A program made the position numbers and the translations under genes. From Alphaproteobacteria bacterium (GTDB lineage Bacteria > Pseudomonadota > Alphaproteobacteria > Micavibrionales > Micavibrionaceae), in the NCBI GenBank assembly GCA_024279035.1, contig JAJRSA010000029.1, positions 1 to 35,924 on the forward strand: a stretch of 35,924 nucleotides of DNA. Direction: 5' to 3'. Numbering within the stretch: position 1 is the stretch's first letter; each line of letters opens with the position of its first letter. Below the pieces are notes generated by a model. It saw nothing but the letters and a program-made list of their open reading frames with translations. It searched no databases and was not told the origin of the DNA. Of the stretch, positions 1 through 7,989 are shown piece after piece.

Positions 1-145
1 ACTGCTGGAAAAACACGGTCATAAGCTCCTGTGCCTCCCTAAATATTCTCCTGACTTTAACCCCATTGAACAAACCTTTGGTGCGCTCAAAACGAACTGG
101 AAAAATGCCCCAAACGAAAGCCCTCTTGATGCGCTTTTTGTCTAA
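1..145 (+). mobile_element. IS630-family transposase, C-terminal fragment
   Basis: An open frame entering from the left edge (codons from position 2) ends at TAA 143-145. It encodes 47 residues including LPKYSPDFNPIEQTFGALK, the C-terminal block of the DDE_3 endonuclease domain of IS630/Tc1-mariner transposases; the glutamate of NPIEQ is the expected last acid of the DDE triad. The rest of the transposase lies outside the window, so whether the gene is intact cannot be judged. The ATG inside this frame at 66 opens a different frame and is not a gene. Family assignment rests on motif recognition. Confidence 0.85.
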
Positions 146-300
146 AATTATTATTTTGAATTACTATAGCTCTCGTACTGAGTCTGTTTCTCCGGGTGCA
201 GACGCACAAGGTGCAACCTCACTACGGGTGACCTATAATGGTCAATCTTACCATGGGCAGAAAGCATGGAACAAAAAGCTCAAGCTTATAAAATGGCTGG
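146..300. other. Gap between the IS630 tail and the beta-oxidation gene
   Basis: About 155 bases between the transposase stop and the convergent stop of the hydroxyacyl-CoA dehydrogenase gene. It should contain the right terminal inverted repeat of the IS630 element, expected close to the stop, but without the other end the repeat cannot be delimited. A weak plus-strand open frame runs through it without a recognisable start or motif. I see no RNA gene or clear terminator. Confidence 0.4.
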
Positions 301-2715
301 TTAGTTTCTCAAAGGTTTTCCATTGAGTAACATGTGCTCAATGCGTGCTTGTGTGCCTTCATTCCTGACAAGCTTCATAAACTCTTGGGCTTCGAGCTTT
401 AAAAGATCTTTTTCAGACAAAGGCTTTGTCCAATCGGCTTTGTCTCCTCCAGAGAGAACAGTTGCAACGGCTTGGGAGACAGGCACATCATAGCCTGTGG
501 CTTTCCCGCTTTGATGAAGATCACTGACAGCCAAATCAAGCGCAGCTTTTCCTGACGCTCCGGGAAGGCGAATATCTTCGATGGGCTCAGGCGCTTTATA
601 GTTTTTGGAGAGTTCTAGTGCTTTTTGTTTTGCATCATACAGTAAACGATCTCTGTTCATTGTAATACCATCACTGTCTGTGAGGTAACCTATTTCTTTG
701 GCTTCCTGCGCAGATTTGGCAACTTTGGCCAAGGCAATGGTTTCAAAGGCTTTACGGGTTGCGCCCATGGGTGTGGTTTTTGGAGAAAACCAGAGAGGCT
801 GTCCGTCCTGCGCTTTATTATAATTCGCGGCTTCTTCTTTCTGAGCACGGAGAATCATTTCCTTACACCCGCCCCATCCCGGGATTAAACCTACACCAAC
901 CTCAACAAGTCCTGTGTACGTCTCCGCATGGGCTTGTACATGATCAGAATGGAGCAAGATCTCACAGCCTCCTCCAAGCGCCATACCACTTGGCGCAGAG
1001 ACAACAGGGAAGGGCGCATATTTCAACGCCATGTACGCTTGTTGTCCCCCTGTGACAAGGGATTCAATCTGAGGCCAGAGAGCTATATTCATGGCAAATA
1101 TGGCAAGACCAAGATTTGCGCCTGCACAAAAATGAGACCCTTCATTGTATATAACAAGCGCTTTATAGTCCTTTGTTCCGTCTCCAATTAATTTTATGGT
1201 TTTGGCATAGAGATCAAAGACGGTCTCATCAATCGCGTTCATTTTTCCTGTAAATTCGAAACACAACACCCCATCTCCAATATCCCAAAGCGTTGCACTG
1301 GCTGTTTTAGCCACAGGGTCGCTGGCACGCTTAATATCTCTGAGAAGAAGAACGCCTTTAGGGTTTTTAAGATCGTGATACTGTCCATCTGTTCCAAAAT
1401 ACTGGAGCTGACCGTCTTCAACTGTGTAGAATGATCCCTCTCCAACAGCCTCAAGAAGAGGTGGGATAGATAATCCTTCTTCTTTCAATTTCTCTGCAAA
1501 CCATGAAGCCCCCAACGCATCGATCATCTCAAAAGGGCCTTTTTTCCAGTTGTAGCCCAAGCGCATGGCTTCGTCGACTTCTGCAATTGTCCCTGCAATT
1601 TCAGGCACAAGAGAGGCGGCATAATGGAGCGTACGGCTGAGCACATCCCATGCGTACGCTCCGCCTTGATCTTCGGTTGTGACCACAGATTTTAAACCCT
1701 TGCGCCCTGCTTCAACAGATTTGAGCTTGGGTTTTATAGATTTGGTATAATTATTCTTATCAAAAGACTCTGCCTTAAGGGGGAAGGATTGCTTCTCTCG
1801 TACACCTTTAGGGGCATCGGGGTTTAAACGGTAAAACCCTCCGTTCCCTTTCCGTCCTGTGTATCCCGCCTCAATCATTTTATGAATGAAGGGATGGTCT
1901 ATAAAGGATTCACGATAGAGATCTTTTTTGGGAAGGGTATCTAAAAGAGATTTTGAGAGATGAGGCATGAGATCAATTCCAATGAGATCTAAAAGCCCAA
2001 AGACTCCCGTCTTCGGGATTCCACATGGTTTTCCCATGATAAGATCAGCGACTTCAACAGAGATGTTTTTCTCTACAGCTACATTAACCGCCGTCATTAA
2101 CCAAAACACACCCAAACGATTAGCAATAAAACCAGGGGTATCGTGGCACTCCACAACCCCTTTCCCAAGCTTAACATCACAAAAGTCTCGGATGGTTTTC
2201 ACGGCTGTCTTATTGGTATTCTTAGCACTCACAAGCTCCATCAAGCGCATATAGCGTGGCGGATTAAAGAAATGCGTGATCACAAAATGCTCTTGAAACT
2301 CTTTATCAAAAGGCTTCACCAAAATATTAAGCGGAATGGTCGATGTATTAGACGAAATAATAGCCCCTTTTTTGCGGTGCTTTTCAATTTTTTCATAGGT
2401 GGCGTGTTTGATCTTAAGATCTTCCAACACCACTTCAACAATCCAGTCACACGCCTTGAGAAGATTAAGATCATCTTCCATATTCCCCGTCGTAATGCGC
2501 TTGGCCGCTTTTTTGGTCATGAAGGGCGCAGGGTCAGCTTTCAGCATTTTCTGCACTGCGCCTTCCGCAAACGCATTCCTATTCCCTCCAAAATCCTCCA
2601 GCTTAGGAGGCACAATATCCAGTAACACAACATCCGTCCCAGAATTAGCAATCTGCGCCGCAATCCCACTCCCCATTAATCCTGCGCCAATAACGGCCAC
2701 TTTATTTATTGTCAT
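301..2715 (-). CDS. Bifunctional 3-hydroxyacyl-CoA dehydrogenase / enoyl-CoA hydratase (FadN-like)
   Basis: This 804-residue enzyme would hydrate trans-2-enoyl-CoA and oxidise the 3-hydroxyacyl-CoA with NAD+, two successive steps of fatty-acid beta-oxidation in the cytoplasm. The dehydrogenase comes first: NAD motif GAGLMG at residues 10-15, catalytic His148 in HFFNPP with Glu160 nearby, and DTPGFIANR at 192-200. The hydratase domain starts near 480, with an oxyanion-hole region CAGANL and two glutamates, Glu585 (GGGCE) and Glu605 (VEVG), spaced 20 apart as in crotonase Glu144/Glu164. This order, dehydrogenase then hydratase, is that of Bacillus FadN and the reverse of E. coli FadB/FadJ. The thiolase of the same pathway lies upstream on the same strand, but about 1.3 kb of small genes and repeat elements separates them. 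The start at 2715 leads directly into the NAD-binding strand. Confidence 0.93.
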   Translation of the reverse strand: MTINKVAVIGAGLMGSGIAAQIANSGTDVVLLDIVPPKLEDFGGNRNAFAEGAVQKMLKADPAPFMTKKAAKRITTGNMEDDLNLLKACDWIVEVVLEDLKIKHATYEKIEKHRKKGAIISSNTSTIPLNILVKPFDKEFQEHFVITHFFNPPRYMRLMELVSAKNTNKTAVKTIRDFCDVKLGKGVVECHDTPGFIANRLGVFWLMTAVNVAVEKNISVEVADLIMGKPCGIPKTGVFGLLDLIGIDLMPHLSKSLLDTLPKKDLYRESFIDHPFIHKMIEAGYTGRKGNGGFYRLNPDAPKGVREKQSFPLKAESFDKNNYTKSIKPKLKSVEAGRKGLKSVVTTEDQGGAYAWDVLSRTLHYAASLVPEIAGTIAEVDEAMRLGYNWKKGPFEMIDALGASWFAEKLKEEGLSIPPLLEAVGEGSFYTVEDGQLQYFGTDGQYHDLKNPKGVLLLRDIKRASDPVAKTASATLWDIGDGVLCFEFTGKMNAIDETVFDLYAKTIKLIGDGTKDYKALVIYNEGSHFCAGANLGLAIFAMNIALWPQIESLVTGGQQAYMALKYAPFPVVSAPSGMALGGGCEILLHSDHVQAHAETYTGLVEVGVGLIPGWGGCKEMILRAQKEEAANYNKAQDGQPLWFSPKTTPMGATRKAFETIALAKVAKSAQEAKEIGYLTDSDGITMNRDRLLYDAKQKALELSKNYKAPEPIEDIRLPGASGKAALDLAVSDLHQSGKATGYDVPVSQAVATVLSGGDKADWTKPLSEKDLLKLEAQEFMKLVRNEGTQARIEHMLLNGKPLRN

Positions 2716-2739
2716 TTACTTTGTTTCCTTTTATTTTTT

Positions 2740-2890
2740 ACCACAGTGAACACAGAAGAAGCACAGGGGCGCTCATAGCACACATCTAAAGACAGTATAG
2801 TCAAAACACTTTTTTTATACAGTGATTTAACAAATAATGTAGAACATCAGGCTGGGAACGCCCCTGTGCTTCTTCTGTGTTCACTGTGGT
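2740..2890. repeat. Short inverted-repeat element, deleted (MITE-like) copy
   Basis: A 151-base segment bounded by perfect 32-base inverted repeats (2740-2771 and 2859-2890; the arm begins ACCACAGTGAACACAG). Sequence just inside both ends matches the inner ends of the larger element at 3271-3732 (GCTCA-AGCACA on the left, ATCA-GCTGGGAA on the right), while the GxxExxY coding centre is absent. It therefore reads as an internally deleted derivative of that element. It lies immediately upstream of the hydroxyacyl-CoA dehydrogenase start at 2715 and could form a long hairpin in any transcript from further upstream. Confidence 0.8.
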
Positions 2891-2895
2891 GAAAG

Positions 2896-3255
2896 TCATA
2901 AACTCCATTTCTTTCCTTCAATCCCTAAATCTTCTCGAATGAACTTTTTAAGACTCTCAAGTGCCGCCCCTCTTTCAGAAGAGCCTGATTCTGTATCAAT
3001 AACATTCTGAATGGATTTTCTTACTTTGGCGTTTGAAATTAATTCACATCTCATCTGCCAATAAGCAAAGTTTTTGGCTGCTTCTAAGGAATTCTGAACC
3101 GCTACTTTATGATAAGCCTCCAATAAGCCAACATATGCTTCTTTTTTCTCCTGAAATGACAGAATTTTTTTATTATGATATATATTGAAAAATGCTTGAA
3201 AAACGGCAGTTATCAATGCCCCGAGACCAAAGGCAGATAAAAATTCTATTGTCAT
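2896..3255 (-). CDS. Small membrane-anchored protein of unknown function
   Basis: A 119-residue protein with one hydrophobic N-terminal segment (about residues 5-25) followed by a charged, helical cytoplasmic-type region rich in Lys, Glu and Ala. I recognise no family. The start at 3255 is supported by a strong ribosome-binding site (AAGGAGGAG about six bases upstream), which abuts the inverted repeat of the neighbouring element. The last residues (about EGKKWSL) are encoded by sequence that is also found flanking the other element copy at 3733-3775, so the native C-terminus may have been replaced by element-associated sequence. The gene lies between two copies of the same repeat element. Confidence 0.6.
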   Translation of the reverse strand: MTIEFLSAFGLGALITAVFQAFFNIYHNKKILSFQEKKEAYVGLLEAYHKVAVQNSLEAAKNFAYWQMRCELISNAKVRKSIQNVIDTESGSSERGAALESLKKFIREDLGIEGKKWSL

Positions 3256-3270
3256 GTGTTCTCCTCCTTC

Positions 3271-3732
3271 ACCACAGTGAACACAGAAGAAGCACAGGGG
3301 CGCTCACAGCACAAATCTATGTATACCATTTTTTACCAATTTTTCGTTAAAATTAATCAAATACCCTAATCTCGATCCGTGTATTTTCATATAAGTAAGC
3401 AACTGTGCTCTATGCACTGGTTGAAGCGCCACACATGCTTTTAACTCCAAAATAATTTCATTCTCTACCAAAAGATCAACTTTATAGGCGTTTTCTATTT
3501 TTAAGGCCTCAAAGGTAAGGGGCAATGATTTTTGTCGTTCAACGTTCAATTTCTGATTATGAATCAAATCATATTCAAGACATTCTTCATATGTATTTTC
3601 TAAAAGCCCTGGACCAAATGTTTGATGAATCTTAAAAATAGATTTTCTAATCTTCGCAGAGATTACATTCAAATAATAACAGGGATCATCAAGCTGGGAA
3701 CGCCCCTGTGCTTCCCCTGTGTTCACTGTGGT
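3271..3732. mobile_element. Inverted-repeat-bounded element carrying a GxxExxY gene
   Basis: The ends 3271-3302 and 3701-3732 are 32-base inverted repeats with two mismatches. They are the same sequence as the arms of the short element at 2740-2890. The interior is almost entirely the GxxExxY open frame, whose stop codon (3304-3306) lies one base inside the left arm. Similar ACCACAG/GAACACAG-type repeats are known next to GxxExxY genes in many bacteria, which fits a small mobile or mobilisable unit. No transposase is encoded, so movement would need help from elsewhere. Confidence 0.65.
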
Positions 3733-3741
3733 GAGAATCAT
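3304..3741 (-). CDS. GxxExxY family protein (PD-(D/E)XK-nuclease-like)
   Basis: The 145-residue product carries GLLENTY, the GxxExxY signature (TIGR04256), followed by a Glu-x-Lys segment (EIILELKA) typical of the PD-(D/E)XK nuclease-like fold of this family, and the C-terminal block LLTYMKIHGSRLGYLINF. The family's cellular role is not established. From the ATG at 3741, preceded by AAAGGA about nine bases upstream, the first 20 or so residues are a translation of the element's terminal repeat (TTVNTGEAQGRS). The conserved domain itself starts near residue 24, where a TTG (3672) would give the usual family N-terminus, so the start is uncertain. Confidence 0.85.
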   Translation of the reverse strand: MILTTVNTGEAQGRSQLDDPCYYLNVISAKIRKSIFKIHQTFGPGLLENTYEECLEYDLIHNQKLNVERQKSLPLTFEALKIENAYKVDLLVENEIILELKACVALQPVHRAQLLTYMKIHGSRLGYLINFNEKLVKNGIHRFVL

Positions 3742-3765
3742 AAACTCAATTCCTTTCCTTCAATT

Positions 3766-4026
3766 TTAAAAATCTTTTTTGTAGAATTTATCAGTCCAAA
3801 CCCTTTTCATCACAGGTAATGTCAATGTTGAAATCAAATATGCCCCAGAAGGCACAATGGCATGAAGCCAATTATGAGGGACATCTAGAATTAATAGATC
3901 AATCGCCACAATTAAATATGTTCCCCCCGCAATCATCAAGCGCCTACTCCAAGAGTTTTCCCATGCCTTGTCCGCTTCGACACGCTTATTACGCTTGATA
4001 ATGGTCTCTATTTCAGCCTGTTTCAT
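3766..4026 (-). CDS. Small two-helix membrane protein
   Basis: An 86-residue protein with a basic N-terminal stretch and two hydrophobic segments (about residues 31-46 and 55-72). No known family recognised. The start is taken at 4026, where ATG shares one base with the thiolase stop codon (TAATG), implying translational coupling; the longer frame back to 4074 would lie inside the thiolase gene and is less likely. Coupling to the thiolase suggests joint transcription, not a shared function. The stop lies just beyond the flank of the GxxExxY element. Confidence 0.65.
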   Translation of the reverse strand: MKQAEIETIIKRNKRVEADKAWENSWSRRLMIAGGTYLIVAIDLLILDVPHNWLHAIVPSGAYLISTLTLPVMKRVWTDKFYKKDF

Positions 4027-5162
4027 TAAATCTTCTCCAGCACAGTCGCGATCCCTTGCCCGCCACCAATGCACATCGTGGCCAATCCGAGTTTTTTGTT
4101 TTCGCGTTTCATGAGGCTGGCGAGCTTTCCTGTGATCCGTGCGCCTGATGTTCCGAGAGGGTGACCGAGGGCAATGGCGCCTCCGTCAATGTTTACTTTT
4201 TTCTCGTCAATGCCGAGCTCTTTGAAGACGGAAAGCGATTGAGCGGCGAAGGCTTCATTTAATTCGAAGAGATCAATGTCTTTGATGTCTACACCCGCAC
4301 GCTCTAAGGCTTTTTTGGAGGCAGGCACGGGGCCTATGCCCATGATTTCTGCTCCACAGCCTGCCACAGCCACAGATTTAATGCGGGCGAGTTTTGGAAG
4401 GCCATGCTTATCTGCATAGGCCTCAGAGGCCACAATCACTGCGGCTGATCCATCTGTGAGAGGAGAGGAGGTGGCCGCTGTCACACTCCCTTTTGTATCA
4501 AAGGCAGGGTTCAGAGTTGCTAACTTCTCTAAGCTTGAGTCTCCACGGATTGTACCATCTTCCAAGATATCTCCAATCGGCACAATTTCATCTTTGAAAA
4601 GCCCTGTTTGCGCTGCATGGGCTGCTTTTTGGTGAGAGGAGAGCGCAAATTTATCTTGATCTTCTCGTTTTATTTCATATGTCTGTGCCAAATTTTCTGC
4701 AGTGATCCCCATGCTGATATAGGCGGCAGGGTAACTTTCAATCAAGGATGGGTTGGGCATTGGGTTAAAGCCCCCCATCGGAATGCGGGTCATAGACTCA
4801 ACGCCTGCGGCGACAAACACCTCTCCAGCCCCCATTTGAATAGCCCCTGTTGCTATATGAATACTGGTCATCGACGAACCACAAAAGCGATTGACTGTGG
4901 CGCCTGCCACGGACACGGGCAAACCTATAATTTGAGCCACAATTTTGGCGAGGTTAAAGCCTTGCTCGGCCTCTGGAAAGGCACAGCCCATTAAAATATC
5001 TTCAATATCCTCTGGCTTCACGCCTGTCTCATCAATAAGGGCTTTAATGACGGTGGCGGCCATGTTATCGGGACGGATTGTGGCAAGCGCTCCTTTATTT
5101 GCAAAATGCATGGGGGATCTTTTGAATCCACAAAGTACAGTAGGGATAGCGAGTGTATGCAT
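4026..5162 (-). CDS. fadA: Acetyl-CoA acyltransferase (thiolase)
   Basis: This 378-residue enzyme would cleave 3-ketoacyl-CoA with CoA to acetyl-CoA and a shortened acyl-CoA, the last step of beta-oxidation. Thiolase landmarks are complete: nucleophile Cys94 in NRFCGSS, the NEAFAAQ block, His334 in GGAIALGHPLGTSGAR and the second cysteine Cys364 in CIGGGQG. The protein is slightly shorter than typical thiolases (about 390). It is the probable partner of the bifunctional hydratase/dehydrogenase at 301-2715 on the same strand. The start at 5162 has GGAG about ten bases upstream. A biosynthetic acetoacetyl-CoA thiolase is possible, but the neighbouring pathway enzyme favours degradation. Confidence 0.93.
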   Translation of the reverse strand: MHTLAIPTVLCGFKRSPMHFANKGALATIRPDNMAATVIKALIDETGVKPEDIEDILMGCAFPEAEQGFNLAKIVAQIIGLPVSVAGATVNRFCGSSMTSIHIATGAIQMGAGEVFVAAGVESMTRIPMGGFNPMPNPSLIESYPAAYISMGITAENLAQTYEIKREDQDKFALSSHQKAAHAAQTGLFKDEIVPIGDILEDGTIRGDSSLEKLATLNPAFDTKGSVTAATSSPLTDGSAAVIVASEAYADKHGLPKLARIKSVAVAGCGAEIMGIGPVPASKKALERAGVDIKDIDLFELNEAFAAQSLSVFKELGIDEKKVNIDGGAIALGHPLGTSGARITGKLASLMKRENKKLGLATMCIGGGQGIATVLEKI

Positions 5163-5309
5163 AAGAGGGGGTCTCCGTAAAAGGTTAAATTCTTCAGCAC
5201 AGAGTGTAATATTAAATACGCGTCGGGTCTATTTATTCTTTGACATCCGTATAAAAATGAGGCAATGGATAGTCCTCAAGAATAGAATTAGATTTTAGGA
5301 GTTATAATC

Positions 5310-5735
5310 ATGGCAAAAGCAGCACAAAAACCCTCAGCACCCTCTGTAGAAGATCCTCGTGGACTTAAAAGAATCTGCTTGTCGTGTAGCACACGCTTTT
5401 ATGATTTGAACAAACGCCCGATTGAATGCCCAAACTGTCAAACAGAATATACAGGTGAGTATAATGTTAAGGGGCAAAAAAGCAAAGTAGATACTCCTAA
5501 AGCGGAGATACCCAAAAAGGCAGAGGCTGTAACAAAAGACGTCGCCGAGACAGAAGACGAAGAGGACGACACAGTTGTCAGTCTCAATGATCTTGAAGAC
5601 GATGACGAGGAAGATTCTGAGGATACAACTGATCCCGACCTCGAAGCTCTAAAAGAAATCGGAGAAGACCTTGATGATACAGACCTTGATGACGAGGACG
5701 ATATAGATGCTACACTGGAAGAAGAAGACAAGTAA
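5310..5735 (+). CDS. FYDLN-acid domain protein (TIGR02300 type)
   Basis: A 141-residue protein with a conserved N-terminal module RGLKRICLSCSTRFYDLNK followed by a second Cys pair (CPNC), probably a zinc ribbon with ligands at CxxC and CxxC. From about residue 83 it becomes very acidic, mostly Asp and Glu. This combination defines TIGR02300, seen in alphaproteobacteria and of unknown function. The ATG at 5310 has TAGGAG about eight bases upstream. The gene is divergent from the thiolase across 147 bases. A Ser-rich frame on the opposite strand is only the complement of the acidic codons. Confidence 0.92.
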   Translation: MAKAAQKPSAPSVEDPRGLKRICLSCSTRFYDLNKRPIECPNCQTEYTGEYNVKGQKSKVDTPKAEIPKKAEAVTKDVAETEDEEDDTVVSLNDLEDDDEEDSEDTTDPDLEALKEIGEDLDDTDLDDEDDIDATLEEEDK

Positions 5736-5737
5736 GG

Positions 5738-6166
5738 CTATCGTACCACTTGTCGTACGGCCTCATTAAATATAGAAAACTCAGAAATGCTAAGATTTTT
5801 TAGGGTGCCATCTATACGTCCGTATTTTTTCTCTTCAACTTCAACATACCCAATATCTGCACGATAATTGAAAATATTTTTTGCTTCATTAAAGGAACAG
5901 ATATAGGTCTGTTCTTCTTCTGCAAACTCTTGATATAAAACAGTCGCATTTAATTTCACTATGCGAATATTTTTGTTTGAAGGTGCTCTTTCAAACTCAT
6001 GACTTTCAACGCTTACATATTTATAGTCGCTGTCTATATGGGTGAGCATATATTTTACAGCTTCTGCACAGCCCTTAACCAGTTTAGCATTAATCTCTGG
6101 CTTTGAAGGCACACAGCCAGTTACAAGAACAACAGACAATACAACGCAGACAGGAAATAGTTTCAT
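5738..6166 (-). CDS. Putative lipoprotein, unknown function
   Basis: A 142-residue protein with a lipoprotein signal: a short positive start, a hydrophobic stretch and lipobox VTGC (Cys18), followed by Val-Pro. The mature part shows alternating strands with no motif I recognise. It lies downstream of tsaE on the same strand with only 19 bases between them, so it may share its transcript. Its stop faces the FYDLN gene's stop across two bases. Confidence 0.7.
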   Translation of the reverse strand: MKLFPVCVVLSVVLVTGCVPSKPEINAKLVKGCAEAVKYMLTHIDSDYKYVSVESHEFERAPSNKNIRIVKLNATVLYQEFAEEEQTYICSFNEAKNIFNYRADIGYVEVEEKKYGRIDGTLKNLSISEFSIFNEAVRQVVR

Positions 6167-6185
6167 AACACCTCCTTTTTATAAG

Positions 6186-6605
6186 TTATGAGATAGAAAG
6201 TGTACGCCGATCATTTTCAATTGCAAATTGTATATTAAGGACAGAGCTTGGCCTCAAATCGCCTAATTTTTCTGCCCATTCAATAAATAAAACGCCATCA
6301 CTCAACGCTTCTTCCCAGCCAATTTCATATATTTCTTGAGGATTTTCAAGGCGATAGAGGTCAAAATGCCACAAGGGAAAGTTTGATGTTTCATACATTT
6401 GTACGAGTGTGAATGTAGGGCTAGGGACAATAAGAGCAGGATCTCCACAAAGAGCACGAATGCACGCCCGTGCAAAAACAGATTTTCCAGCGCCTAAAAC
6501 ACCATGAAGACACACAATATTTCCATTGGAGAGTGTCTGTACAAACTCTTGCGCGATTTTAATCGTCGCATCTTCAGAATTGGAATGATAAATCTTGCCC
6601 CTCAT
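6186..6605 (-). CDS. tsaE: tRNA N6-threonylcarbamoyladenosine (t6A) biosynthesis ATPase TsaE
   Basis: TsaE is the ATPase partner of TsaD and TsaB in forming t6A37 on ANN-decoding tRNAs. The 139-residue sequence shows the family motifs in order: Walker A GVLGAGKS (residues 35-42), PSPTFTLVQMYE, the HFDLYRL strand and FIEWAEKLG. Length is normal for the family. The start at 6605 is only 24 bases from the divergent reductase start at 6630, so the promoter of at least one of the two must overlap the other's coding region. In some alphaproteobacteria tsaE is fused to a phosphotransferase; no such fusion is present here. Confidence 0.93.
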   Translation of the reverse strand: MRGKIYHSNSEDATIKIAQEFVQTLSNGNIVCLHGVLGAGKSVFARACIRALCGDPALIVPSPTFTLVQMYETSNFPLWHFDLYRLENPQEIYEIGWEEALSDGVLFIEWAEKLGDLRPSSVLNIQFAIENDRRTLSIS

Positions 6606-6629
6606 AAGATTACGTTATAAACAAAACGA

Positions 6630-7637
6630 ATGACAAAACAACATAATACAGATGTCGTGATTATAGGCGCTGGGCCTGTCGGACTTTTCAGCATCTTTGA
6701 ATGTGGAATGGTCGGGTTAAAGTGCCATGTCATTGATTCCTTGGAGGAGATCGGTGGACAATGCACAGCCCTCTATCCAGAAAAACCAATTTACGACATT
6801 CCAGGGCTTCCCTCCGTCCAAGCTGAAGACCTCATTGCGAATTTAGAGCACCAAGTTAACCCCTATGCACCTACTTATCACCTTGGACAATCTGTTGAAA
6901 CTTTAACAAAAAAAGACGGGCTCTTCACCCTGACAACCTCCAAAGACATTTCTTTTACAGCCAAGGCCGTTATTATTGCCGCCGGCGCTGGTGCTTTTGG
7001 TCCCAATAGACCGCCTCTTGACGGATTAGAGCAATTTGAAGGCATATCTGTTTTCTATGCTGTCCGAGGCAAACAAAAATTTCAAGGACAAGATGTTGTG
7101 ATCGCAGGGGGAGGAGATAGTGCGCTAGATTGGACGATTGCCCTTGAACCTATTGCAAAATCCGTCATACTCGTTCATCGTCGTGATAAATTTAGAGGGG
7201 CACCCGATAGTATAAAAAAGCTCCATGCTCTTTCTGAGGCTGGAAAAATAAAACTCCAAACACCCTTTCAACTCAAAGCCCTTGAGGGAAAAAATGGACA
7301 TATCAACACAGTGACTGTCTCTGATCTAGACGGACAGACACAAACACTCCCAGCAGACGCACTCTTGTGTTTCTTTGGACTAGCAACATCTCTCGGAGCA
7401 ATTGCGGAGTGGGGCATAGATCTTGAAAAAAAAGACTTAAAAATAAATCAGGAAACATCAGAAACCAATATCTCTGGCATTTACGCCGTGGGAGATATCG
7501 CCACCTACCCTCACAAACTAAAACTCATCCTCACAGGCTTCGCCGAAAGCGCACAGGCAGCACACTCCATCTATAAGCGCATCCATCCCGATACCCCTCT
7601 TCATTTCGAGTATTCAACGACGAAGGGCCATCCCTAG
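6630..7637 (+). CDS. Ferredoxin/flavodoxin-NADP+ reductase, thioredoxin-reductase-like (type 2)
   Basis: A 335-residue FAD enzyme that would pass electrons between NADPH and ferredoxin or flavodoxin. It has the FAD motif GAGPVG (13-18), the family block LYPEKPIYDIPG (49-59), an NADPH-binding GGGDSA (160-165) and the C-terminal FAD segment YAVGDIATYP (285-294) followed by LILTGFAESA. The CxxC redox pair of true thioredoxin reductases is absent, which together with the C-terminal ending STTKGHP marks the YumC-type ferredoxin-NADP reductases. It is divergent from tsaE. Confidence 0.92.
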   Translation: MTKQHNTDVVIIGAGPVGLFSIFECGMVGLKCHVIDSLEEIGGQCTALYPEKPIYDIPGLPSVQAEDLIANLEHQVNPYAPTYHLGQSVETLTKKDGLFTLTTSKDISFTAKAVIIAAGAGAFGPNRPPLDGLEQFEGISVFYAVRGKQKFQGQDVVIAGGGDSALDWTIALEPIAKSVILVHRRDKFRGAPDSIKKLHALSEAGKIKLQTPFQLKALEGKNGHINTVTVSDLDGQTQTLPADALLCFFGLATSLGAIAEWGIDLEKKDLKINQETSETNISGIYAVGDIATYPHKLKLILTGFAESAQAAHSIYKRIHPDTPLHFEYSTTKGHP

Positions 7638-7695
7638 TTGAGGAGGATGTTTCTACAGATTTTCAAGCCTTCCTCCATTTTGCTGCAACCCTACA

Positions 7696-7989
7696 ATGGA
7701 TGAAATAAATTTCACAACAGAACCTATAACCCCACGAATACACTCGAAAGTTTCTGCAAGCTATGAAAACCCGATAGGGATTCTGCATGCTTCTGTTGTT
7801 TTTATGGGAGAACAATTTTCATTTTCAACCTCTACGCTTTCTCCAAAGGCTGGAGACCTCGTGATTTTCAAAGGAAAAGGGAGTGTAGAACAAGGAAACG
7901 CACAAGATAAGCTTCTGGAATATCTTATATCTCCTCACTCCCCTCGTAAAACATCAATCGGTTTATCTATGTGGATGTTTAAACTCTAA
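7696..7989 (+). CDS. Small hypothetical protein
   Basis: A 97-residue open frame following the reductase by 58 bases. The sequence alternates hydrophobic and polar residues (beta-rich by eye), with no signal peptide, membrane helix or motif I know. Its stop overlaps the stop of the convergent epimerase gene by four bases. No good ribosome-binding site precedes ATG 7696. A second frame covering the preceding gap is also open but lacks a start codon. The gene is plausible, not certain. Confidence 0.45.
   Translation: MDEINFTTEPITPRIHSKVSASYENPIGILHASVVFMGEQFSFSTSTLSPKAGDLVIFKGKGSVEQGNAQDKLLEYLISPHSPRKTSIGLSMWMFKL

Noticed and set aside
2740-3732. Repeated ACCACAGTGAACACAG units as a CRISPR array
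   Set aside because: The units are in inverted pairs bounding larger segments, not in direct tandem with uniform spacers, and no cas genes are present.
5238-5275. TTGACA (about 5239) as a promoter for the FYDLN gene
   Set aside because: No acceptable -10 hexamer occurs 16-18 bases downstream.
5438-5731. Minus-strand Ser-rich reading frame of 97 codons
   Set aside because: It is the complement of the Asp/Glu codons in the acidic tail of the FYDLN protein gene; no start site or conserved motif.
7620-7708. Open frame SLVEEDVSTDFQAFLHF in the gap after the reductase
   Set aside because: It has a protein-like composition but no start codon after an upstream in-frame stop, and I cannot link it to the reductase frame or the next gene.
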